Positions 8,816 through 17,854 of a DNA stretch of 64,000 nt are shown here, one piece after another. The stretch is from Vibrio metoecus. GTDB taxonomy: Bacteria > Pseudomonadota > Gammaproteobacteria > Enterobacterales > Vibrionaceae. The notes under the pieces are model-generated. The model saw nothing but the letters and a program-made list of their open reading frames with translations, searched no databases and had not been told where the DNA came from. Position numbers and translations under genes: made by a program. Within the stretch, counting starts at the first letter, position 1. The number at the start of each line of letters is the position of its first letter. The stretch is taken from positions 434,001-498,000 of the forward strand of contig NZ_CP035687.1 in assembly GCF_009665255.1 (NCBI RefSeq), in the 5' to 3' direction.

Positions 8816-10786
8816 ATGACCCATCGAAATATAGAAGAAATGGACTCCAATCCGATACTCAGTCGCATCGGCCGCCGCATCATTCTTATCATGGTGATTT
8901 TAAGTGGCGCCGTGACGTTACTGATGACCCTCACTCAAACGTACATTGATTACAATCGAGAATTCAATAACGTTGAAGAGCGGCACAATGAAATCAAAAC
9001 GATTCATGCCGATTTATTGGCAAGCTCGCTGTGGAACTATGATTTGCTGGTTCTCACCCAACGGCTAGAAGGCTTAGTCAATCTGCCGAATGTGGATTAC
9101 ATGGAGATCACCTCGGGTAACTATCATTTCTCTGCTGGGCATCCTGTCTCTAGTATGGCGTTAAATAGCCGCTTTCCTCTCAATTTCACCAATCCTGAAA
9201 CTCATCAACTCGAAAAAATTGGCGAGTTGTATGTGGAATCAGATGCTCAGGGCATCTACAACTATTTAATTCGTCAGTTTCTGGTCACTCTAGCCGTCAA
9301 TGCGCTAAAAACGGCGATTGTCTGCTATTTAATTTTGTTAATTTTTCACGCCAGTGTGAATCAACGTATTTTTGCCATAGCCCAATTCTTACGTCAGTAC
9401 AATCCACGCCACCCGAAGAGGCCTTTGCGTTTGCCTTATAATCACTGGATTATGGAAAAAAATGATGAGTTACAGTGGCTAGGTGATGAAACCAACAAAA
9501 TCGCCAATAGCGTCACTACGCTTTACCGTAACATCAAAGCAGAGCAAGAACGTTTGGAAGACTTTGCACAAGCCGCCTCAGACTGGCTATGGGAAACCAA
9601 CCAGCTTGGAGAGCTGATCTACAGTTCAGAAGCGATGAGCAAAGCTCTAGATCTACCTGATGACTCAAAACCCCAAATGGCTTTGATTGAGCCCCTCAAA
9701 TCATCGAATGCGTTGATGGAGAGCTTGCTTCACCAACGTGATTTTTCCAACTGTGAGGTTGAAATCCAACTCCATGATGGCTCGCATGCCTACTTACTCT
9801 TTCAAGGCATTGCACGATATGCCGACCAACAATTTCTTGGCTTTCGTGGCACTGCGATTAATGTTACTTCGCTCAAATTGGCTCAACTAAGTTTAGAAAT
9901 CATGAACCAAGATCTTGAACAGCAAGTGGCAACCAGAACCGAAGATCTCGAATCCAGCTTAAAACGGTTACAAGAAACTCAATCTCAATTGATTGAATCA
10001 GAAAAACTGGCGGCATTGGGGGGCCTAGTCGCTGGTGTCGCGCACGAAGTGAATACTCCCTTAGGAATTGCGGTAACCGCCGCTTCAGTGATTCAAGAAA
10101 CACGAGAATCCCTACTTCAGGCTTTCAACCAACAAACGTTAACCAGCCAGCAATTTGCCGAACTCATGGAGCGAATGACACAAAGTGCAACCATGCTAGA
10201 AAGCAATCTCAGCCGCGCCGCACGATTAGTCCGTGATTTTAAACAAACTGCCGTAGACCAAGTGTCAGAGAGCCGAAGCCAGTTTAACGTGAAACAAGTG
10301 CTGGAAGCCCTCATGGCAAGTTTGCACAGTGAGACACGTAAAATACCCGTCGAACCTCAACTGCATGGAGATGACGCGATCATCATGAACAGCTTACCGG
10401 GAGTTCTAACGCAAATCATGACGAATCTCGTCATGAACAGCGTAAACCACGCCTTTGCTACGTGCTCTAACCCAATGATTGACATTCAGTTTTATCAAAA
10501 AGATCAGAACATAATTATCGAATACACCGACAATGGATGCGGTGTGGGCAAGGAATTACATCAAAAGATATTTGAACCCTTTTTTACCACCAAGCGTGGG
10601 CAAGGTGGTTCAGGGTTAGGGCTCAATCTCGTATTCAATCTGGTTAAACAGAAACTGCATGGTCGGCTCTCTTTTTCATCAGAACTGGGGCAAGGCGTAC
10701 ATTATGTGATCACCTTACCGCAAGCTTTACCACAAACGGCATTATCCAGTTCCGATATCTTACCCAGTTCAGACCTACAACCGTAA
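8816..10786 (+). CDS. Membrane PAS-domain sensor histidine kinase
   Basis: The 656-residue protein has a membrane segment at about 18-40, a periplasmic region to about 155, and a second membrane segment to about 178. A PAS-like domain (about 245-365, beginning DWLWETNQLGELIYSSEAM) and a coiled coil rich in Glu/Gln follow. The phospho-acceptor H box is GVAHEVNTPLG with His near 410. The ATPase domain has N box NLVMNSVNHAF, G1 DNGCGVG and G2 GGSGLGLNL. It lacks an attached receiver domain. The neighbouring HD-GYP response regulator on the opposite strand and the divergent periplasmic binding protein are likely partners. The ATG at 8816 lacks a clear ribosome site; the Met at codon 9 is an alternative. 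Confidence 0.88.
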   Translation: MTHRNIEEMDSNPILSRIGRRIILIMVILSGAVTLLMTLTQTYIDYNREFNNVEERHNEIKTIHADLLASSLWNYDLLVLTQRLEGLVNLPNVDYMEITSGNYHFSAGHPVSSMALNSRFPLNFTNPETHQLEKIGELYVESDAQGIYNYLIRQFLVTLAVNALKTAIVCYLILLIFHASVNQRIFAIAQFLRQYNPRHPKRPLRLPYNHWIMEKNDELQWLGDETNKIANSVTTLYRNIKAEQERLEDFAQAASDWLWETNQLGELIYSSEAMSKALDLPDDSKPQMALIEPLKSSNALMESLLHQRDFSNCEVEIQLHDGSHAYLLFQGIARYADQQFLGFRGTAINVTSLKLAQLSLEIMNQDLEQQVATRTEDLESSLKRLQETQSQLIESEKLAALGGLVAGVAHEVNTPLGIAVTAASVIQETRESLLQAFNQQTLTSQQFAELMERMTQSATMLESNLSRAARLVRDFKQTAVDQVSESRSQFNVKQVLEALMASLHSETRKIPVEPQLHGDDAIIMNSLPGVLTQIMTNLVMNSVNHAFATCSNPMIDIQFYQKDQNIIIEYTDNGCGVGKELHQKIFEPFFTTKRGQGGSGLGLNLVFNLVKQKLHGRLSFSSELGQGVHYVITLPQALPQTALSSSDILPSSDLQP

Positions 10787-10854
10787 TACGAGAAAGCACA
10801 TCCACAGCTGTTTAGCTGGGGTTTGAAAGGGCCTAGAGAGTTTGACTGACTTAA

Positions 10855-12396
10855 TTAATCGGGTAACGAGGAGCGAATCGCAATGAACTCATCCCAGTGT
10901 TCTAGCAATAACTCCACCAATTTAGGTTCAAAATGTCGGCCTTTTTGCGCCACCAGTTCATTGCGGATTTGCTCATCCGGCCACGGTTCCTTATAAGAGC
11001 GTTTGGCTCCTAACGCGTCAAACACATCAGCAAGTGCAGTGATGCGCCCAGAAATCGGGATGTTATTCCCCTGCAATTGATTTGGGTAACCGCTGCCATC
11101 CCACTTCTCATGGTGCGTGGCTGCAATCTCTTTCGCGACATAGATTAAACGTCGTTTCGAACGACTCAGGATATCCACACCGTACTCAACATGTTTCTGC
11201 ATGATCGCCCATTCTTGGGCATCCAGTTTCCCTGGTTTGTGCAAAATGCTATCGGGAATCGCCACTTTACCGACATCATGTAATGGAGAGGCATTTTTAA
11301 TCATCTCCGCATCCGTATCCGATAGCCCATACAGGCGCGCTAATCGCTCACTGAACAAAGAGACGCGCTGAACATGCGCCCCCGTTTCTCGGCTGCGCGC
11401 TTCCACTGCATTCGCGAGGTTATAAACGAGCTCCTTCGAGGTTTCACGCAAATCCACCATCAAATTAATGTTTTCGAAGGTAAGGCCAATGTTGTACATG
11501 TAGATTTCGAGAAGTTTTCGGTCTAATTCAGAAAGCGCCTGTTCAAGCTCCACATACAGCACACTATCCACACCACGATCGTCTTGTTTAAAAAAGACGT
11601 AAGCGTCACCGTAATCATAAGAGCGGCCGTTATTTAGCACCTCTTTACAGCGCGCTTCAACCTCTGTTGGTAAACCTTCGAAAGGGGATTCCACATATAA
11701 ATCAACGCATTCTGCAGTAGTAGCTACTGTAAGTGCACTGTACTGCTCACTTCCAGGGTGGGGATTAACGACACAGTAAAAAGCGGATGCATGCAGTTTT
11801 AGCAACGAGGTGAGTTGGCTCAGTACTGCCGTTGCATAGGTTTGTAGCGTTCTCGTATTCTGTACATTCGCTGATGCTTCAATCACGCGGCTCAGGCCCC
11901 GTTTCTGATCTTCAATCAGGCACAAATCACGATACGCGCGCAGCATCGAATAGAGTAAGGTTCTTAGTTTTTGAGTGGTGAGTTCTGTTTTTTCTTTGTA
12001 ATCATCAATTTCGTAATCTTTAATCACTTTGTCTTCTGGTGCCTGCCCCGCCTGACCAGTGCGTAACACCAAACGAACTTGACGATTTTGCAATGTGTCA
12101 CGAATGTACCGCACTAAATCTAAACCGGCATCCTCGGTTTCCATCACCACATCAATCAAAGCGAGTGCAATGTCTGATTGTTCAGCCATCACTTTTTGCG
12201 CTTCAAGCCCCGATAACACCGAAATCAATTCCAGAGGGCGATTTTGAAACTGAAACCCAGTCAACGCTAAACGAGTTATTTGATGCATCTGCTCATCATC
12301 ATCAACCAATAAAACACGCCAAGGGTCCAAGTTGTGTAGCATAGTCTGTTCCTTCGCTACCACCTCGCCTTGCCGCATATCTGCAAACAGATCCAT
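10855..12396 (-). CDS. Response regulator with DUF3369 and HD-GYP c-di-GMP phosphodiesterase
   Basis: The 513-residue protein has an N-terminal receiver domain (about 28-150: LLVDDDEQ acidic pocket, ALIDVV with the phospho-acceptor Asp). A DUF3369 module follows (about 160-320), then an HD-GYP domain (about 325-500). The catalytic set is intact: LHDVGK for the HD pair and HHEKWDGSGYP for the second metal site and GYP loop. It should therefore hydrolyse c-di-GMP rather than be a degenerate copy. V. cholerae has one such REC-DUF3369-HD-GYP protein on chromosome II, which this appears to be. A GGAGAG ribosome site precedes the ATG. It converges with the histidine kinase, the likely phosphodonor (inference). 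Confidence 0.9.
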   Translation of the reverse strand: MDLFADMRQGEVVAKEQTMLHNLDPWRVLLVDDDEQMHQITRLALTGFQFQNRPLELISVLSGLEAQKVMAEQSDIALALIDVVMETEDAGLDLVRYIRDTLQNRQVRLVLRTGQAGQAPEDKVIKDYEIDDYKEKTELTTQKLRTLLYSMLRAYRDLCLIEDQKRGLSRVIEASANVQNTRTLQTYATAVLSQLTSLLKLHASAFYCVVNPHPGSEQYSALTVATTAECVDLYVESPFEGLPTEVEARCKEVLNNGRSYDYGDAYVFFKQDDRGVDSVLYVELEQALSELDRKLLEIYMYNIGLTFENINLMVDLRETSKELVYNLANAVEARSRETGAHVQRVSLFSERLARLYGLSDTDAEMIKNASPLHDVGKVAIPDSILHKPGKLDAQEWAIMQKHVEYGVDILSRSKRRLIYVAKEIAATHHEKWDGSGYPNQLQGNNIPISGRITALADVFDALGAKRSYKEPWPDEQIRNELVAQKGRHFEPKLVELLLEHWDEFIAIRSSLPD

Positions 12397-12609
12397 GTTC
12401 TCTCCACATTCAAACGCTATTGACCTTATTTAGTTTTAGCACAATGACGTGACATCAGTGGCTAATATTCCCTATTTTTCAATGGTAATCCCGTTAAGCA
12501 GGCTGTGACGGCTTCATGCTAAAGCTAAATTGGTTATAGTTTCACATCGCAAAGACAATTCATTGTCTAAACTGGTTGGATAAAAAATAAATCGACGTCA
12601 GAGGCATCC

Positions 12610-14607
12610 ATGAAATCATTGTTGACTTATTACCCGTTATACAAAATTGTCACCGTACTTGCGGGGCTACCAATCCTTATTGCACTGCTGCTCGCCACTG
12701 ACCACTACATAAGCTATCAAGAACGAGCCATCAGTGCCGAACATGATCAAGAAACGGTTCAACTGATCCTTTTGTATGACAACCTTGCGCATAATTTAGC
12801 ATTGGAAAGAGGATTAACTGCGGGCGTGATCGGTGCCAAAGGGCAAGGTCCACAGGTCGAGGCTTTACAAAAACAGCGCCAGGAAAGTGATCGACACATT
12901 GCCGCCTTACTGGGTTTTCACCCTGCATTCTTGGATACCCGCTTGATTGAACAATTGAAAGCCGATGTAAAAAGCCAACTCGCTAACGTAAAAAACGTGC
13001 GTGAACAAGTTGATGCTTTGAAACTCTCGTTGTCTCCTTTTACTTACTATTCGAACCTCAACCAACTCGCCATTGATAACAGTTTAATCATGCTCTCAAC
13101 TATTGATAATCCTTCAGTCGCCGAGTTAGGCAGCTCCTTGATTTCCGTGGTGGTTATGAAAGAGCGTGCTGGACAAGTGCGGGGCGCTCTCAATGGTGCA
13201 TTTGCCAGTAAACGTTCGGATGCCGCGCAGTACACGTCGATTAATGGTTATATCGAATCTGGCCGTTATGCGGAACGTTCAGCACTCATGACCATGTCTG
13301 ATGAACTTGCCAACAGTTTGAATCAAATGAAAAATACCAACGTATGGCAAAACGTACTCAACACTCAACAAAGCTACCTCAGCCAAAAAACAACGCTCGA
13401 TAACCTGCAAGGCCCAGCACCTCAAGAATGGTTTAGTGCCGCAACAGAACAAATTAAGCTCATTAACCAACTGCGGAACAGCATTCAAGCCCAAATGATT
13501 GATCTCTCCACCTCTCAGGCCAAGCAAGCAGAAAGTAATAAATGGAGCATACTGCTACTGAGTATCCTGATCGGGTTGGCTTTACTGAGCTCACTCTATT
13601 TTTCTGTCCGTAGCCTGAAATCTCGTGTGGGACACCTCACTCACGGGTTGGCGCAGATGTCGGCTCATCGCGATCTAAGCCAAACTCTCAAAGACACAGG
13701 TAAAGATGAAATTTCGCAGATTTCACGTAGTGTCAACGGATTAACCGACAGTATCCGCCGAGTGCTACAACATGTACTCAACACCAATGAACACAGCACT
13801 GAGCAACTCACACAGATAGTCACCAGCTCTCAACAACTGGGCCGCAGTAGCCAAGAAACCAATGCAAAATGTTCGAATATTGCCGCTGCGATGACCCAGT
13901 TATCTCAGTCCAGTGTGGAAATTGCCCAATCCTCAGAGCGAGCTTTAGAAGAAACTAAACAAATGACTGATAAAGTCATTGCTTGCCAAACTCAAAGCCT
14001 CACCTCATTCCGTTCAGTAGAAGCGTTGGTTGAGCAGATTGAACAAACTCAAAAATGCATGAAAGATTTGGAAACGGATGCAGAAAACATCAGTAAGATA
14101 GTCGATACCATCAATGGGGTTTCCGAACAAACTAACTTACTGGCACTCAATGCGGCCATTGAAGCAGCGCGAGCCGGTGAACATGGTCGAGGCTTCGCCG
14201 TGGTGTCTTCCGAAGTCCGCGATTTAGCACAACGCAGTAAATTAGCGACAGAGCATATCAGCCAGCTACTAGCGAATATCTCCTCCAACACCACTACTGC
14301 CGTGAAAAACATGGATAAAAGCCGCGAAGCCACACATGTCACCTTTGATTCTGTTTCGACTGTAAAAACCAGTGTCGCAGAACTGGAGTCTGTCATTGAA
14401 TTGGTCAATCAACACATCAATAGCATTGCCAACGCCACCACTGAGCAATCTACCGCCAGTGACGCAGTCGATCGTGATGTCGACGTATTAGCTGAAATTG
14501 CACAAAACACAGGCTCACTGGCCAACACCATGAACAGCATCGTCAGTGAATATCAGCAAGAGATGGAAGAGATTCGCCACCAGTTAACCGAGTTCAAACT
14601 GCAATAA
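12610..14607 (+). CDS. Methyl-accepting chemotaxis protein with NIT sensor domain
   Basis: The 665-residue chemoreceptor has a first membrane helix at about 12-30 and a long all-helical periplasmic domain (about 35-310). LALERGLTAGVIGAKG and the later MKERAGQVRGALNGAF are typical of the NIT (nitrate/nitrite-sensing) domain. A second membrane helix (about 314-334), a HAMP domain and a cytoplasmic coiled coil follow. The highly conserved hairpin tip EQTNLLALNAAIEAARAGE is near residue 505. There is no C-terminal pentapeptide for CheR docking. Ligand is inferred only from the domain type. It stands alone and diverges from the HD-GYP gene. Confidence 0.9.
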   Translation: MKSLLTYYPLYKIVTVLAGLPILIALLLATDHYISYQERAISAEHDQETVQLILLYDNLAHNLALERGLTAGVIGAKGQGPQVEALQKQRQESDRHIAALLGFHPAFLDTRLIEQLKADVKSQLANVKNVREQVDALKLSLSPFTYYSNLNQLAIDNSLIMLSTIDNPSVAELGSSLISVVVMKERAGQVRGALNGAFASKRSDAAQYTSINGYIESGRYAERSALMTMSDELANSLNQMKNTNVWQNVLNTQQSYLSQKTTLDNLQGPAPQEWFSAATEQIKLINQLRNSIQAQMIDLSTSQAKQAESNKWSILLLSILIGLALLSSLYFSVRSLKSRVGHLTHGLAQMSAHRDLSQTLKDTGKDEISQISRSVNGLTDSIRRVLQHVLNTNEHSTEQLTQIVTSSQQLGRSSQETNAKCSNIAAAMTQLSQSSVEIAQSSERALEETKQMTDKVIACQTQSLTSFRSVEALVEQIEQTQKCMKDLETDAENISKIVDTINGVSEQTNLLALNAAIEAARAGEHGRGFAVVSSEVRDLAQRSKLATEHISQLLANISSNTTTAVKNMDKSREATHVTFDSVSTVKTSVAELESVIELVNQHINSIANATTEQSTASDAVDRDVDVLAEIAQNTGSLANTMNSIVSEYQQEMEEIRHQLTEFKLQ

Positions 14608-14625
14608 CTCGGCTAACCGGAAAAC

Positions 14626-15153
14626 TTAAGGTTCAAGGTTGAGATACAACTGGCGCTGAGATAACAGTGCCGCAACCCCAGAGGTGGTCAAGGCCGAAAT
14701 AGATTGCCCCATCAGCAGAGCTTCGCGAAGCGTGGTACTCCGGATGGCCACTCGCTCGGGACAGGCCATAACGGTCCAACGTTGCAATATCTCCTCAGCT
14801 TTGTAGAACTTGGCAAAGTTGAGGAGATTGTCTGGCCCCATCACAAAGGTAAGCTCATCATCAGGATACCGTGCTTGCAAACCGTTAAGCACTGCGTAAG
14901 TGGTCACTGAGTTTTGCGGCGTATACAGCTCATATTCAACATCTGAACGCTGCACTTTGCTGGAGCCAATATCTGCGATGAATTGATCCAGCAGTTGCAA
15001 TCGCTGATCATAGTCAAGCATGACTTTGCCCCAAGCATGAGCAATGCTTGGAACTAACAGAATCAAATCAAAATGACCAAGCGAATCAATAATGCTTTTG
15101 TGGCCTAAGGTCGGTGGATTAAAAGCACTGCCAAACACCGCAATTTTTTTCAT
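14626..15153 (-). CDS. NMN/nicotinate-nucleotide adenylyltransferase-like protein
   Basis: The 175-residue protein is a small nucleotidyltransferase-fold enzyme. It shows the ATP-binding signature GSAFNPPTLGH at residues 8-18 and the second motif IRSTTLREAL near 155, which corresponds to ISSTxIR in adenylyltransferases. Residues between (FVMGPDNLLNFAKFYKAEEIL) match the nicotinamide/nicotinate-nucleotide adenylyltransferase core. It is divergent from NAD synthetase nadE, which supports a role in making NAD or its deamido form. It is shorter than standard NadD, so whether it prefers NMN or nicotinate mononucleotide cannot be told from sequence alone. Confidence 0.78.
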   Translation of the reverse strand: MKKIAVFGSAFNPPTLGHKSIIDSLGHFDLILLVPSIAHAWGKVMLDYDQRLQLLDQFIADIGSSKVQRSDVEYELYTPQNSVTTYAVLNGLQARYPDDELTFVMGPDNLLNFAKFYKAEEILQRWTVMACPERVAIRSTTLREALLMGQSISALTTSGVAALLSQRQLYLNLEP

Positions 15154-15255
15154 TGTGCACCTAGCCGATCAGGAAATGCCCTTTCTCGGTTTTCTAATTC
15201 AACGATTGCGGTATCATACACCGAAAAATTGACATTGCTTGCAGGAAAGGAACCT

Positions 15256-16086
15256 ATGGAACACAAGATCCGTGAAGAAATGCGCGTTCAGCCTTCGATT
15301 GATCCTCATTTTGAAATCGAACGCCGCGTGGCTTTTATTAAGCGTAAGCTCACTGAAGCTCGCTGCAAATCATTGGTACTGGGCATTAGTGGCGGTGTTG
15401 ACTCCACCACCTGTGGCCGTTTAGCTCAACTCGCCGTTGAAGAACTCAACCAGCAACACAATACGACGGAGTACCAATTTATCGCGGTGCGTTTGCCTTA
15501 TGGTGAGCAAAAAGATGAAGATGAAGCGCAACTCGCACTCTCCTTTATTCGCCCAACTCACTCGGTTTCCGTCAACATCAAAGCCGGAGTCGATGGTTTG
15601 CATGCTGCCTCTCACCACGCACTGGCGAATACCGGACTTATCCCAAGCGATCCGGCTAAGATTGATTTCATCAAAGGCAACGTGAAAGCGCGCGCGCGCA
15701 TGGTCGCGCAGTATGAAATTGCCGGCTATGTCGGCGGCCTAGTGCTAGGTACCGATCATTCTGCAGAAAACATCACCGGTTTTTACACCAAGTTTGGGGA
15801 TGGCGCGTGTGACCTCGCCCCACTATTTGGCCTCAACAAACGCCAAGTACGCTTGCTTGCCAAAACGTTAGGCGCACCTGAGCAGTTGGTTTGCAAAACC
15901 CCCACCGCCGACCTTGAAGAGTTAGCGCCGCAAAAAGCCGATGAAGCCGCCTTAAACCTGACCTATGAACAGATTGATGATTTCTTAGAAGGTAAAGCCG
16001 TACCTGCCGAAGTTAGCCAGCGTTTAGTGGCGATTTATAACGCAACTCAGCATAAGCGCCAGCCTATTCCGACCATTTACGACTAG
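15256..16086 (+). CDS. nadE: NH3-dependent NAD synthetase
   Basis: The 276-residue enzyme converts nicotinate adenine dinucleotide, ATP and ammonia to NAD, the last step of NAD synthesis. The PP-loop motif GISGGVDSTT lies near residue 46-55. Family blocks KGNVKARARM, GTDHSAEN and FGDGACDLAPLFGLNKRQVR are present. The length matches E. coli NadE, and there is no glutaminase domain, so free ammonia is the nitrogen donor. The AAAGGA site four bases before the ATG at 15256 decides the start over longer in-frame extensions. It is divergent from the adenylyltransferase-like gene that would make its substrate. Confidence 0.95.
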   Translation: MEHKIREEMRVQPSIDPHFEIERRVAFIKRKLTEARCKSLVLGISGGVDSTTCGRLAQLAVEELNQQHNTTEYQFIAVRLPYGEQKDEDEAQLALSFIRPTHSVSVNIKAGVDGLHAASHHALANTGLIPSDPAKIDFIKGNVKARARMVAQYEIAGYVGGLVLGTDHSAENITGFYTKFGDGACDLAPLFGLNKRQVRLLAKTLGAPEQLVCKTPTADLEELAPQKADEAALNLTYEQIDDFLEGKAVPAEVSQRLVAIYNATQHKRQPIPTIYD

Positions 16087-16104
16087 ACGCCTTATTGACC
16101 TACA

Positions 16105-16131
16105 TCAAGCCAAGCCTTTCGCTTGGCTTGA
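16105..16131 (+). terminator. Hairpin after nadE, weak terminator
   Basis: TCAAGCCAAGC pairs perfectly with GCTTGGCTTGA around a CTTTC loop, 18 bases after the nadE stop. No T run follows, so it may stabilise the 3' end rather than terminate on its own. Confidence 0.55.
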
Positions 16132-16336
16132 TAGTCAAAATAACGCTTTGTGTGGCGCAACAAGCTCGTTACACAAAAGCACTAAAAATCTTTACTTTTC
16201 AGCCCGATAGTGTGACTCCCACCTGAATAACGAAATCTCGTTTCTTCCAGCTAGAATTCTGTGAACTCTGCTTCATAATTTTTGCAAATGAAATCCCACA
16301 ATACATATAACTTCATTTCAATATAGGGAACATGGG

Positions 16337-17665
16337 ATGTTATATGTAGAATTTCTCTTTCTACTGCTGATGTTGTATATCGGCTCACGATACGGCGGTA
16401 TCGGGCTTGGGGTCGTGTCGGGAATTGGTTTGGTTATCGAAGTTTTCGTCTTCAAGATGCCACCAACTTCACCACCAATCACAGTAATGTTAATTATCCT
16501 CGCGGTTGTCACTTGTGCCTCGATTCTTGAAGCTGCTGGCGGTTTAAAATACATGCTGCAAGTGGCGGAGCGCATGCTGCGCAAAAACCCCAAACGCGTC
16601 ACTTTAATTGCCCCTTTTGTCACTTACACCATGACGTTTATGCTGGGTACAGGCCATGCGGTTTACTCGATCATGCCAATCATTGGTGACGTTGCCCTGA
16701 AAAACGGCATTCGTCCTGAGCGCCCGATGGCAGCAGCATCCGTTGCGTCACAAATCGCCATTACCGCCTCGCCGATTTCGGCCGCCGTGGTTTACTACTT
16801 GGCACAACTCTCCAACATTAACCATGAAATCACCCTACTATCGATTTTGATGGTCACGGTACCAGCGACTTTATTCGGTACGCTTTTAATGTCGCTGTAC
16901 AGTTTGAGACGCGGTAAAGAGCTGGAGAACGATCCTGAATATCAAGCAAGACTGCAAGACCCAGTCTGGCGCGAGAAAATTCTCAATACCACCGCTACCT
17001 CACTCGATGAAACCTTGCCAGCGTCAGCACGTAACTCCGTGCTGCTGTTTATCTCCTCGATTTTAGTGATCGTGGTGATTGCAATGTGGCCGGAGATCCG
17101 CACCATTCAAGAAGGCACCAAGCCAATTGGCATGGACATGGTGATTCAAATGATCATGCTCTGTTTCGGCGGTATCATTTTGCTCGCCACCAAAACAGAC
17201 CCTCGCTCTGTACCTAACGGTGTGGTGTTCAAGTCTGGCATGGTTGCTGCGATTGCCATCTTCGGTATCGCATGGATGTCTGACACCTACTTCCAATACG
17301 CCATGCCACAATTTAAATCTGGCATCGTGGAAATGGTGACCAACTACCCTTGGACGTTTGCTCTGGCGCTGTTCATTGTGTCGGTGGTGGTGAACTCACA
17401 AGCCGCAGTCGCGCGGATGATGCTCCCTGTTGGTTTAGGGCTAGGTTTAGAACCTGCACTGCTGATTGGCTTGATGCCAGCGTTGTACGGTTACTTCTTT
17501 ATTCCGAACTACCCATCGGATATCGCCACCGTCAACTTCGATAACACAGGCACCACCAAGATCGGTAAGTGGTATTTCAACCACTCCTTTATGTCGATCG
17601 GCCTCATTGCGGTGATCTCTGCTTGCTGTGTAGGATTTGTGCTCAGCAAAATCATCATCGGCTAA
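16337..17665 (+). CDS. dcuB: Anaerobic C4-dicarboxylate transporter, DcuA/DcuB family
   Basis: The 442-residue membrane protein has about ten to twelve helices and strong resemblance to E. coli DcuB. Matching family stretches are ASILEAAGGLKYMLQVAERM, GTGHAVYSIMPIIGDVA, IRPERPMAAAS and a C-terminal FIPNYPSDIATVNFD. It exchanges fumarate, malate or aspartate for succinate during fumarate respiration. The ATG at 16337 follows a GGGA site. It forms its own unit with a strong terminator. I did not find a clean FNR box upstream. DcuA versus DcuB cannot be settled by eye. Confidence 0.88.
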   Translation: MLYVEFLFLLLMLYIGSRYGGIGLGVVSGIGLVIEVFVFKMPPTSPPITVMLIILAVVTCASILEAAGGLKYMLQVAERMLRKNPKRVTLIAPFVTYTMTFMLGTGHAVYSIMPIIGDVALKNGIRPERPMAAASVASQIAITASPISAAVVYYLAQLSNINHEITLLSILMVTVPATLFGTLLMSLYSLRRGKELENDPEYQARLQDPVWREKILNTTATSLDETLPASARNSVLLFISSILVIVVIAMWPEIRTIQEGTKPIGMDMVIQMIMLCFGGIILLATKTDPRSVPNGVVFKSGMVAAIAIFGIAWMSDTYFQYAMPQFKSGIVEMVTNYPWTFALALFIVSVVVNSQAAVARMMLPVGLGLGLEPALLIGLMPALYGYFFIPNYPSDIATVNFDNTGTTKIGKWYFNHSFMSIGLIAVISACCVGFVLSKIIIG

Positions 17666-17687
17666 ACCAAGCTTGTCACCAATAGCC

Positions 17688-17715
17688 AAAGAGCCACTAA
17701 GTGTGGCTCTTTTTA
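17688..17715 (+). terminator. Intrinsic terminator after dcuB
   Basis: AAAGAGCCAC pairs with GTGGCTCTTT around a short loop, followed by TT. Nearly the same hairpin ends the next gene (19266-19293), so rhlE is framed by two similar terminators. Confidence 0.88.
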
Positions 17716-17854
17716 TTGACGACCAATCTTCATGATCTCTCTACCCAAATGACTTGGCATTGTAGATAGCGGTTGCTACTAATCAATAAAGGCCTCAGAA
17801 TGGCGGGCTTTGCGCGGACTTCCCGCGTTATTTGATTACTGTTGAGAATGATAT

